A DNA stretch of 64,000 nt. It comes from Luteococcus sp052116585. GTDB lineage: Bacteria; Actinomycetota; Actinomycetes; Propionibacteriales; Propionibacteriaceae. The stretch's first letter is position 1; every line of letters begins with the position of its first letter. The position numbers and the translations under genes were made by a program. Positions 42,926 through 50,633 of the stretch are shown here, piece by piece. The notes beneath the pieces were generated by a model. That model saw nothing but the letters and a program-made list of their open reading frames with translations. It was not told the origin of the DNA and did no database searches. The DNA is taken from positions 233,278 to 297,277 of the forward strand of contig NZ_JBQKKT010000001.1 in NCBI RefSeq assembly GCF_052116585.1, written 5' to 3'.

Positions 42926-44293
42926 ATGGCCCGCCCCAAGCCGCTCTCCGGCTTCCCGGAATTCCTGCCCGCTGGCCGCATGGTGGAGACCGCCGTGCTG
43001 GACATCCTGCGCGAGACCTTTGAACTGCACGGTTTCGCCTCCATCGAGACCCGTGCCGTGGAGACGATGGACACGCTGACGCGCAAGGGCGAGATCACCA
43101 AGGAGGTCTACGTCGTGCGTCGCCTGCACGCCGACGAGACCGAACAGGGCAAGGCGGACGATCTCGGCCTGCACTTCGACCTGACGGTGCCCTTCGCCCG
43201 CTACGTGATGGAGAATGCCGGTCACCTGGCCTTCCCCTTCCGCCGCTACCAGATCCAGAAGGTGTGGCGCGGCGAGCGCCCCCAGGAGGGCCGCTATCGC
43301 GAATTCCTGCAGGCCGACATCGACATCGTCGGTCAGGATGCCCTGCCGGAGCACTTCGACGTCGAGGCGCCGCTCGTGATGCTCGCGGCGCTGGAACGCA
43401 TGCACGTCGAGCTGGGTCTGCCGCAGGCGCTGATGCACGTCAACAACCGCAAGCTGGCGGAAGGGTTCTACCGGGGACTGGGCATCGGTGAATCCGGCGG
43501 CGAGTTCGAACAGGTGAACACCCTGGACGTGCTGCAGCGCGTCGACAAGTTCGACAAGATCGGCGGCGAGGCCGTCGTCGAGCTGCTCACCGGGGAGCTT
43601 GGCCTGAGTGCTGAGGCAGCCGGCAAGTGCGTCTCGTTGGCTGGTATCTGTACTCCCGACGACTCCTTCGTCGACCAGGTCCGTGCGCTCGGCGTCGAGC
43701 ACGAGATGCTGGACGAGGGGCTGGAGTTGCTGCGGCGAGTGGTGCTGGCGGCCAACAGGCGGGTGCCGGGGCGCATGGTGGCAGACCTCAAGATCGCTCG
43801 CGGGCTGGACTACTACACCGGAACCGTGTACGAAACCGAACTCGTGGGCCACGAGAAGCTCGGCTCCATCAGCTCGGGTGGTCGCTACGACTCCCTGGCA
43901 AGCGACGGCAAGGTGACCTTCCCCGGTGTCGGGATCTCCCTGGGAGTCACGCGACTGCTCGGACCCATGATCAGCAAGGGGCGCATCGCTGCGGACCGTA
44001 GCGTGCCCAGCGCCGTCCTGGTGGCCGTGGACGACGAGGAGACCCGCGACGTGGCGGAGGAGGTCGCGCAGGCCCTGCGTGGCCGTCGGATCCCCTGCGA
44101 GGTGGCCCCCAAGGCGGACAAGTTCGGCAAGCAGATCAAGCACGCCGATCGCCGTGGGATTCCCCATGTATGGTTCGGCGGTCTGAACGGTCAGGTCAAG
44201 GACATCCGTTCCGGAGACCAGCAGGACGCCGACGCCAGCACGTGGATGCCCCCGGCCGAGGACCTGCGGCCGCGGATCACCATGGAGGCCTGA
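42926..44293 (+). CDS. hisS: Histidyl-tRNA synthetase
   Basis: HisS charges tRNA(His). The 455-residue class II enzyme has motif 2 (QIQKVWRGERPQEGRYREF), the HisRS signatures ADIDIVG and ARGLDYYTGTVYE, motif 3 (PGVGISLGVTRLLG) and the C-terminal anticodon-binding domain. It begins 6 bases after the metallo-hydrolase, so the two are co-transcribed. Confidence 0.97.
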   Translation: MARPKPLSGFPEFLPAGRMVETAVLDILRETFELHGFASIETRAVETMDTLTRKGEITKEVYVVRRLHADETEQGKADDLGLHFDLTVPFARYVMENAGHLAFPFRRYQIQKVWRGERPQEGRYREFLQADIDIVGQDALPEHFDVEAPLVMLAALERMHVELGLPQALMHVNNRKLAEGFYRGLGIGESGGEFEQVNTLDVLQRVDKFDKIGGEAVVELLTGELGLSAEAAGKCVSLAGICTPDDSFVDQVRALGVEHEMLDEGLELLRRVVLAANRRVPGRMVADLKIARGLDYYTGTVYETELVGHEKLGSISSGGRYDSLASDGKVTFPGVGISLGVTRLLGPMISKGRIAADRSVPSAVLVAVDDEETRDVAEEVAQALRGRRIPCEVAPKADKFGKQIKHADRRGIPHVWFGGLNGQVKDIRSGDQQDADASTWMPPAEDLRPRITMEA

Positions 44294-44302
44294 CCCGCTG
44301 CC

Positions 44303-44824
44303 ATGACGCCGATCCTGGTGGCCCTGGGGGGAGTCGCCTTCATGGCGGTGGTCATCGTCGCCTTCTTCAGCTGGCTCCTGCGTCGTGACGCGCTGCACCA
44401 CTTCGTCTCGGACCACGAGTTCGTCCCGTGGGTCGACATCTTCGGGCTCCAGGGCAGGACGTTCGGGAGCCACGCGGTGGGTGTGGTGCAGCGCTGCTAT
44501 CGCGGGATGCCCCGGGGCCTGCGGACCGAGCTGGTGGTGGAGTCCCCGTTGCTGGGGCATGGGCGGCCCCACCGCACGCGGTGGCTGCTGGCGACGAAGG
44601 TGCCCAGGGGAACTGCATTCACCCTGGACTCGCACGGTGCCGAGGGCACCCTTCCCGACACGCTGGCACCACTGCTGGACGTGGCTCGCCCAAACCCTTC
44701 GGTGGACGCCGTCCTCTGTGGCGACGGACTGCTGGTCGTACGGGTGGTGCGGCCTCGAGGCCTGGAGGCAGGGCTGGACGCGTTGGAATTCATCGTCAGG
44801 GTGCTGCGGACCACCGGGGGCTGA
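44303..44824 (+). CDS. Hypothetical protein with one N-terminal membrane helix
   Basis: The 173-residue product has a membrane anchor at about residues 4-26, then a basic and hydrophobic globular part with no motif I recognise. It starts 9 bases after hisS and probably shares its transcript. Confidence 0.75.
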   Translation: MTPILVALGGVAFMAVVIVAFFSWLLRRDALHHFVSDHEFVPWVDIFGLQGRTFGSHAVGVVQRCYRGMPRGLRTELVVESPLLGHGRPHRTRWLLATKVPRGTAFTLDSHGAEGTLPDTLAPLLDVARPNPSVDAVLCGDGLLVVRVVRPRGLEAGLDALEFIVRVLRTTGG

Positions 44825-44886
44825 ATCGCGACTGAGGGGACGGGGCGTCCGCGGGTGGCTCGTCATTGCTCCGTGGCCGTCCTCGC

Positions 44887-44892
44887 TAGGAT
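44887..44892 (+). promoter_or_regulatory. Leaderless -10 box (TAGGAT) for the glycosyltransferase
   Basis: TAGGAT is seven bases before the ATG at 44900. Confidence 0.65.
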
Positions 44893-44899
44893 CTGGCGC

Positions 44900-45853
44900 A
44901 TGGATTCCACCACCGCGAACCTCGGCAGCCTCGTGCTGGCCGTTCTGACCTACCGACGCAATGAGCTGTTGGCGGCCGTGCTGCCGGAGCTGTCCGAGCA
45001 GGTGGCACAGGCGGTGCAGGCTGGCTGGCGCGCGGAGCTCCTGGTGGTGGACAACTCGCCTGAGGGCCAGGCCCGATCGGTGGTGGAGGCAGCGCAGCTG
45101 CCGGTCCTGATGCGTTACGTGAACGAGACCACGCCGGGGCTTTCTGCCGCACGCAATCGGGCACTGCACGAGGCAGCCGGCGCCCGGTTGTTGGCCTTCA
45201 TCGACGACGACGAACACCCTGGCGAGCGTTGGCTGTTGAATCTGGTGGACACCTGGCGGGAGACCGGTGCACAGGCGGTCACGGGGCCGGTGCGCTCCGA
45301 TCCGGTCAAGCCGGTGGATGACTGGATCCGGGCGACCGGGCTCTTCGACCGGGTCACGGCAGGCACGGGCGACGTGCGCAGCGGGACCGCGACCAACAAC
45401 CTGCTGCTGGACATGGACTTCATCAGGTGTCAGAAGGTTCAGTTCGACCCCCGATTCGGTCTGACCGGTGGCGAGGACTCCAAATTCGGTCAGGACCTGC
45501 GCCGAGCCGGTGGGCGTGTGGTGTGGTGTGATGAGGCCGAGGTCAGCGAGGAGGTTCCCGCAGACCGACTGGAGCACGCCTGGATCGAACAGCGCCTCAC
45601 GCGGTTCGGGGAGTCGTGGGTGCGCGCTCGCGTGATCGACATGAAGCCTCGTCCTGCGCTCGTCTTCAGGGCCCGGACCATGGCAAAGGGCCTGGCTCGC
45701 TACGGCAGGGGACAAGTGGGGCTGTGGCGTGCAGTCCGCGCTGGCGACCAGCGGGCTGCGGGGCGGGCTGCAGCCGAACGGGCCGGCGGGCTCGGGCTGG
45801 TACGAGGAGCTGGTGGGCTGAACCGAGAGGAGTACGGACGGCCCAAGAACTGA
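44900..45853 (+). CDS. Family 2 glycosyltransferase
   Basis: The 317-residue protein has the GT-A fold pattern: VLAVLTYRRNELL at the N-terminus, LLVVDNSPEG, PGLSAARNRALHEA, the metal/nucleotide motif LLAFIDDDEHP and the later GGEDSKFGQDLRRAGG. It has no clear membrane helix except weak hydrophobic parts. The sugar and acceptor are unknown, and no other glycan genes surround it. The upstream in-frame stretch from 44855 overlaps the promoter and is not included. Confidence 0.9.
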   Translation: MDSTTANLGSLVLAVLTYRRNELLAAVLPELSEQVAQAVQAGWRAELLVVDNSPEGQARSVVEAAQLPVLMRYVNETTPGLSAARNRALHEAAGARLLAFIDDDEHPGERWLLNLVDTWRETGAQAVTGPVRSDPVKPVDDWIRATGLFDRVTAGTGDVRSGTATNNLLLDMDFIRCQKVQFDPRFGLTGGEDSKFGQDLRRAGGRVVWCDEAEVSEEVPADRLEHAWIEQRLTRFGESWVRARVIDMKPRPALVFRARTMAKGLARYGRGQVGLWRAVRAGDQRAAGRAAAERAGGLGLVRGAGGLNREEYGRPKN

Positions 45854-45884
45854 GCCCCACATGCCTTTCCCTCCCCGTCGATGC

Positions 45885-45898
45885 CCCCTGAACAGGGG
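45885..45898 (+). terminator. Weak hairpin after the glycosyltransferase
   Basis: A 5-bp stem (45885-45889 with 45894-45898) with a GAAC loop lies 31 bases after the stop. Confidence 0.35.
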
Positions 45899-45923
45899 AC
45901 TCGCAGAAGCATTCGTCGGGTCC

Positions 45924-45929
45924 TAGTCT
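45924..45929 (+). promoter_or_regulatory. Candidate -10 box TAGTCT
   Basis: TAGTCT predicts a leader of about 30 bases before the ATG at 45966, whose SD is GGGGGAG. Confidence 0.5.
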
Positions 45930-45965
45930 GGCGGCCGGGCACGGGGGTGCCCGAACGGGGGAGCG

Positions 45966-46946
45966 ATGTTCTGCACGAACTGTGACCGGGAACACCCGGC
46001 ACCGGCCAACTACTGCCCGGACTGTGGTCTGGGACTGCGCGACGGCGGTCGACCGGCGCCGGCGCCACCGATCCCCGAGGAGTACTTCCGGCCGGCCAGG
46101 CAGGCGGCCAGCCCAGGTGCCGAGGCTGCGCCCCGGGGCGGCCAGCCGCAGCCATCCGGAGGCGCGCGACGCCTCGCCATGGCCTTGGGACTGGTGGGAT
46201 GTACGGTCACCGCAGGTGTCGGCCTGGGCGTTTTGCTCTCGGAGGGCTACGAGAGCAGTGGCGGCACGGTCAGCGAGCCCCTGCCGAGCTTCGCCCTCCC
46301 GTCGAAGCGCAGCTCAGCCACCGCCACTCCCAGCGTCGCCCAGAGTCCACGCAGAGGTCCCAGCAATCTTGGGGTGATGGAAGACCAGTCCCCGGGGCCC
46401 GACCCCGATCGCGCCCCGGTGGTCAGTTTGGCGACGCAGGCCACTGTGCGACCCCAGGCCGCTGTCCCCACCCAGTCGGAGACCGGGCAGCCAGGGCCCG
46501 CCGCGGAGCCATCGCCCCACGACCGCGCTGACCGGGCCCGTCCTGACCAGCCCGGGCCCGATCCGGACGGGCCCGATCCGGACGGGCCCGGTCACGGGCG
46601 AGACCGGGACGGGTGGCCTGCCTGGCCCGGGGATGGTCGGCCGCCCCAAGAGCATCCCGGGAGCCAACCGGGTGGTGATGGACAGACCTTCCCGGACCAC
46701 GTGCAGAGCTGCGGCGGTGGGGTGGGAGCCGGGCCGCTGGCCGACTGTCAGCAGGCGCGTCTCGTGGCTCGCAAGGTTCCACGCGGAGCTGACGGTGTCT
46801 TCCTGGTGGAGTCGGACGACCCCAGAACGGGCGAACGGTCCACCTACACCTGTGTCTCGGCAAGGTATGTCCTGTGCACCGGTGGGCGCGGAGTCTCGGT
46901 CTACATCGAACCGGGCATGGTGCCCGGGCGAGGCAATCGGGGCTGA
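45966..46946 (+). CDS. Zinc-ribbon, single-pass membrane protein with extracytoplasmic domain
   Basis: The 326-residue protein begins with a zinc ribbon: Cys 3, 6, 17 and 20 (MFCTNC and YCPDCG). A Pro-rich linker follows, then one membrane helix at about 69-92 and a long Pro/Ser/Thr/Asp-rich stretch (about 95-230) with a duplicated DPDGP unit. The C-terminal domain has three more cysteines (SCGGGV, DCQQ, TCVSARYVLC region) and probably lies outside. Topology suggests a cytoplasmic sensor or adaptor joined to an outer domain. The family is not recognised. Confidence 0.8.
   Translation: MFCTNCDREHPAPANYCPDCGLGLRDGGRPAPAPPIPEEYFRPARQAASPGAEAAPRGGQPQPSGGARRLAMALGLVGCTVTAGVGLGVLLSEGYESSGGTVSEPLPSFALPSKRSSATATPSVAQSPRRGPSNLGVMEDQSPGPDPDRAPVVSLATQATVRPQAAVPTQSETGQPGPAAEPSPHDRADRARPDQPGPDPDGPDPDGPGHGRDRDGWPAWPGDGRPPQEHPGSQPGGDGQTFPDHVQSCGGGVGAGPLADCQQARLVARKVPRGADGVFLVESDDPRTGERSTYTCVSARYVLCTGGRGVSVYIEPGMVPGRGNRG
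46560..46589 (+). repeat. 15-bp in-frame tandem duplication
   Basis: The unit at 46560-46574 is repeated exactly at 46575-46589, encoding the DPDGP duplication in the linker. Confidence 0.9.
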
Positions 46947-46964
46947 TCCGTGGCTGGGATGCCC

Positions 46965-46970
46965 TAGGGT
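46965..46970 (+). promoter_or_regulatory. Candidate -10 box for aspS (TAGGGT)
   Basis: TAGGGT predicts a start near 46977 and a leader of about 52 bases. Confidence 0.55.
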
Positions 46971-46987
46971 TGGGCATGCAATCGTCT

Positions 46988-47030
46988 GGCCACGCACCGT
47001 CTATGCGTGGCCCCAGAAAGGAATACGCAT
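46988..47030 (+). promoter_or_regulatory. aspS leader with two mutually exclusive hairpins
   Basis: Hairpin 1 pairs 46988-46996 with 47004-47012 (9 bp, 7-base loop). Hairpin 2 pairs 47003-47008 with 47025-47030 (6 bp) and would put the SD (AAAGGA, 47017-47022) in its loop and the first two bases of the ATG in its stem. They share bases 47004-47008 and cannot form together. Confidence 0.5.
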
Positions 47031-48867
47031 GCTGCGCACCCATGAGGCCGGAAGCCTGTCCAAGGCCGACGTCGGAACCACTGTCACCCTTGCCGGATGG
47101 GTCGCCAAGCGGCGTGATCACGGCGGCGTGGCCTTCATCGACCTGCGTGATGCCTCGGGCGTCTGCCAGATCGTCGTCCGCGACGAGTACCTCGAGAAGG
47201 CCGGCATCCACGACCTGCGCAATGAGTTCTGCATCCAGGTGACGGGCGTCGTCGATGCTCGCACCGAGGAGAACATCAACCCGAACATCGCCACGGGCGA
47301 GATCGAGGTGGCCATTCGCGAGCTCGAGGTGCTCAATGCGGCCGCGCCGCTGCCCTTCCAGATCGACGAGCGCACCGGAGTCGGTGAGGACGCCCGACTG
47401 AAGTACCGCTACCTTGATCTGCGTCGGCCGCGCATGCACGACGCCATGGTGCTGCGTTCGCAGGTGACGCACACGATCCGTCGCGTGCTGGACGAGGCGA
47501 ATTTCTACGACGTCGAGACCCCGACGCTGACCCGCTCCACCCCCGAGGGTGCGCGTGACTTCCTGGTGCCGGCCCGCCTGCACCCGGGCAGCTGGTACGC
47601 CTTGCCGCAGAGCCCCCAGCTGTTCAAGCAGCTGCTGATGGTGGCCGGCATGGAGCGCTACTACCAGATCGCCCGCTGCTACCGCGACGAGGACTTCCGC
47701 GCCGACCGCCAGCCCGAGTTCACCCAGCTGGACATCGAGATGAGCTTCGTCGACCAGGACGACGTCATCGCCCTGGCCGAGAAGGTCATGAGCGAGTGCT
47801 GGAAGCTGATCGGCGTCGAGATGCCCACCCCGCTGCCGCGGATGACCTGGCACGACGCCATGGACAACTACGGCTCGGACAAGCCCGACCTGCGCTTCGA
47901 CAACCCGATCCGCGAGGTCACCGAGTTCTTCAAGGACACCCCCTTCCGCGTCTTCCAGAATCCCTATGTCGGCTGCGTCGTCATGCCCGGCGGTGCCAGC
48001 CAGCCCCGTCGCCAGTTCGACGCCTGGCAGGAATGGGCGAAGCAGCGCGGCGCCAAGGGCCTGGCCTACATCACGGTCGGTGAGGACGGCGAGCTGGGTG
48101 GTCCCGTCGCCAAGAACATCTCCGAGACGGAGAAGGCGGGCATCGCGGAGGCCGCCGGCGCCAAGCCCGGCGACTGCATCTTCTTCGCCGCCGGCGAGCG
48201 CGAGACCTCCCAGGAACTGCTGGGCTCCGCCCGCCTGGAGATCGGCAAGCGTTGCGGCCTGATCGACGAGGACGCCTGGAGCTTCCTGTGGGTCGTCGAC
48301 GCCCCGATGTTCAAGTCCACCGCCGCGGCCACCGCCTCGGGTGACGTGGCGCTGGGCAACTCGAAGTGGACGGCCGTGCACCACGCGTTCACCTCGCCCA
48401 AGCCGGAGCACCTGGACAGCTTCGACACCGATCCCGGTTCGGCCCTGTCCTACGGCTACGACTTCGTCTGCAATGGCAACGAGGTGGGTGGCGGCTCCAT
48501 CCGTATCCACCGTCCCGACGTGCAGCAGCGCGTGTTCAACGTGATGGGCATCAACGAGGAGGAGGCCAAGGAGAAGTTCGGCTTCCTGCTGGACGCCTTC
48601 GCCTTCGGCGCTCCGCCGCATGGTGGCATCGCCTTCGGCCTGGACCGCCTGGTGATGCTGCTGGGCAAGTTCGACACCATCCGCGACGTCATCGCCTTCC
48701 CGAAGTCGGGTGGCGGCTTCGACCCGCTGACCGCCGCCCCGGCGCCGATCACGCCGCAGCAGCGCAAGGAGGCCGGCGTCGACGCCAAGCCCAAGATGGA
48801 CGAGGCCAAGGGCGCGGAGAAGTCCGAGGCAGCGGACCAGAAGGCCAAGCCGGCCGACAAGAACTGA
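47029..48867 (+). CDS. aspS: Aspartyl-tRNA synthetase
   Basis: AspS charges tRNA(Asp), and probably tRNA(Asn) too, since gatB is present. The 612-residue bacterial-type enzyme has the N-terminal OB fold (VTLAGWVAKRRDHGGVAFID), motif 2 (YYQIARCYRDEDFRADRQPE), the bacterial GAD insertion domain, and motif 3 (GIAFGLDRLVMLL). A Lys/Ala/Glu-rich tail of about 30 residues ends the protein. ATG at 47029 has AAAGGA at a 6-base spacing. Confidence 0.97.
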   Translation: MLRTHEAGSLSKADVGTTVTLAGWVAKRRDHGGVAFIDLRDASGVCQIVVRDEYLEKAGIHDLRNEFCIQVTGVVDARTEENINPNIATGEIEVAIRELEVLNAAAPLPFQIDERTGVGEDARLKYRYLDLRRPRMHDAMVLRSQVTHTIRRVLDEANFYDVETPTLTRSTPEGARDFLVPARLHPGSWYALPQSPQLFKQLLMVAGMERYYQIARCYRDEDFRADRQPEFTQLDIEMSFVDQDDVIALAEKVMSECWKLIGVEMPTPLPRMTWHDAMDNYGSDKPDLRFDNPIREVTEFFKDTPFRVFQNPYVGCVVMPGGASQPRRQFDAWQEWAKQRGAKGLAYITVGEDGELGGPVAKNISETEKAGIAEAAGAKPGDCIFFAAGERETSQELLGSARLEIGKRCGLIDEDAWSFLWVVDAPMFKSTAAATASGDVALGNSKWTAVHHAFTSPKPEHLDSFDTDPGSALSYGYDFVCNGNEVGGGSIRIHRPDVQQRVFNVMGINEEEAKEKFGFLLDAFAFGAPPHGGIAFGLDRLVMLLGKFDTIRDVIAFPKSGGGFDPLTAAPAPITPQQRKEAGVDAKPKMDEAKGAEKSEAADQKAKPADKN

Positions 48868-48889
48868 CCTGCGGCAACATCCTGCGTCA

Positions 48890-48922
48890 CGGGCCGGGCA
48901 TCCCACTGGGCTGCCCGGCCCG
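48890..48922 (+). terminator. 11-bp hairpin after aspS
   Basis: Arms 48890-48900 and 48912-48922 pair exactly around an 11-base loop, 22 bases after the stop. Confidence 0.8.
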
Positions 48923-48944
48923 CTGCGTGGTGTCCGAGGCAACT

Positions 48945-48959
48945 TGTGGCAACCCCACA
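48945..48959. promoter_or_regulatory. Short palindrome before the symporter gene
   Basis: TGTGG and CCACA flank five bases. GGCAAC also occurs twice nearby. It may be an operator for the transporter gene 80 bases downstream. The remainder of the gap shows no gene. Confidence 0.25.
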
Positions 48960-49040
48960 GTCACGCGTCCGGACCGACGAGAAGATCAGGCGGTTGCGGG
49001 CGCCGGAGGATGAGCCCCCTGACGGACAAGGTGGTTCATC

Positions 49041-50558
49041 GTGTCCCTGCTCGACTGGATCGTGGTCGGTGCCTTCTTCCTGCTGATGATCGGCATCGGC
49101 GTCTGGTCAAAGCGCAAGAGTTCCGATTCCGGTGACTTCTTCGTCGGTGGCGGCAAGGTGCCGTGGTGGCTCTCGGGCGTCTCGCACCACGTCTCGGGCC
49201 ATTCAGGTGTGGTCTTCGTCGCCTATGCCGCCATCGCCTACAACCTCGGCTTCACCATGTACGTGTGGTGGGCGCTGGTCATCGCCGGCGCCACCCTGAT
49301 CGGCGCCAAGATCTTCGCCCCGCGGTGGCCGCGCCTGCGCCAGAAGCTGGGCATCCAGTCGCCCACCGAATACCTCAAGATGCGCTACGGGCTTCCCGCG
49401 CAGCAGACCATCGCCTGGCTCGGCGTGTTGATGAAGCTGGTCGACATCGGCGCCAAGTGGGCCTCCATCGGTGTGCTGATGAATGGCTTCACCGGCCTTC
49501 CCATCTGGCAGGGCATCGTGCTGTCCGGCGCGGTCAGCCTGGTCTACATCACCATCGGCGGCCTGTGGGCCGACCTGCTGACCGACTTCGTGCAGTTCGG
49601 CGTGCAGCTGGTGGCCGGCATCGTCATCCTGATCGGTGTCGGGCAGGCCCTGTCGGCACGCGGCCTGAACTACCTGTCGATGTGGGGTGAGCTCAACCAG
49701 ATCGAGCCGAACTTCTCCAGCCCCTTCAACGGCAACTACACCATGCTGTGGTGCGCCCTCTACCTGTTCGCCAAGACCTTCGAGTACAACGGCGGCAACT
49801 GGAACCTGGCGGCCCGCTTCATCTCCACCAGCAATGGCAAGGAGGCCCGTAAGGCCGAACTGCTCAGCTCACTGCTCTACCTGGTGTGGCCCCTGCTGAT
49901 CTTCGCCCCGATGTGGGCCGGCCGCCTGCTGCACCCCGGCCTGGAGGATCCCGCCTCGCAGCTCTACCCGCTGCTCACCGAGACCTACCTGCCGCACGGC
50001 CTGATCGGGCTGGTGCTGGCCAGCATGTTCGCCAGCACGATGGGCATGACCGTCTCCGACATCAACACGCTCTCGGCCGTGACCCAGCGCGACATCCTTC
50101 CGGTGCTCAGCCGCAAGTTTGACGAGGTGATGATGGGTGGTGCCGCCTCGCTGCGCCTGGCACGCATCATCACGGTGCTGTTCACCGTGGTCACCGTGGT
50201 GGTGGGCCTCAACAAGGATGCCTTCGGCGACATCATCGGCATGATCATCACCTGGTTCGGTGCCTTGGTCGGTGTGACCGGCATGCCGCTGCTGCTGGGC
50301 TTGTTCAAGCGCTTCCGCCACAGCGACGGCACCGCCGCGATCGTTGGCATCTTCTTCGGTGTGGTCACCTTCGCGGTGAGCCAGATCTGGAAGGACGACT
50401 TCCCGGCCGACTGGGTCACCGTGGGCCCGATGCTGGTCAGCGGCCTGTTCTACCTGCTCATCGGCGCCATCAACAAGGCCAGGGGCGTCGAGGTTCCCCG
50501 TGAGGTGGACGAGATGCTCGACTACGTCGGGACCAACGACGACCACGTGGTGGCCTGA
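49041..50558 (+). CDS. Sodium:solute symporter family transporter
   Basis: The 505-residue integral membrane protein has about 13 helices and SSS family hallmarks: DFFVGGGKVPWWLSGVSHH near the N-terminus, the QSPTEYLKMRYG segment after helix 3, and VSDINTLSAVTQRDI. The substrate could be a sugar, sialic acid or an organic acid; sequence does not decide. GTG at 49041 has AAGGTGG at 49027-49033. It ends at a strong shared terminator. Confidence 0.9.
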   Translation: MSLLDWIVVGAFFLLMIGIGVWSKRKSSDSGDFFVGGGKVPWWLSGVSHHVSGHSGVVFVAYAAIAYNLGFTMYVWWALVIAGATLIGAKIFAPRWPRLRQKLGIQSPTEYLKMRYGLPAQQTIAWLGVLMKLVDIGAKWASIGVLMNGFTGLPIWQGIVLSGAVSLVYITIGGLWADLLTDFVQFGVQLVAGIVILIGVGQALSARGLNYLSMWGELNQIEPNFSSPFNGNYTMLWCALYLFAKTFEYNGGNWNLAARFISTSNGKEARKAELLSSLLYLVWPLLIFAPMWAGRLLHPGLEDPASQLYPLLTETYLPHGLIGLVLASMFASTMGMTVSDINTLSAVTQRDILPVLSRKFDEVMMGGAASLRLARIITVLFTVVTVVVGLNKDAFGDIIGMIITWFGALVGVTGMPLLLGLFKRFRHSDGTAAIVGIFFGVVTFAVSQIWKDDFPADWVTVGPMLVSGLFYLLIGAINKARGVEVPREVDEMLDYVGTNDDHVVA

Positions 50559-50580
50559 GCCGACGAGGCCGACGGAGTAC

Positions 50581-50619
50581 GACGATGGCCGGGTGGGAAG
50601 CGATCCCACCCGGCCATCG
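50581..50619. terminator. 17-bp bidirectional hairpin
   Basis: Arms 50581-50597 and 50603-50619 are exact complements with a 5-base loop, between the convergent symporter and aspA genes. Confidence 0.88.
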
Positions 50620-50633
50620 TGCTGCCGGGACGC

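Noticed and set aside
46976..47028. ATG at 46976 as an upstream gene or aspS start
   Set aside because: It is in a different frame from aspS and only yields a shadow product.
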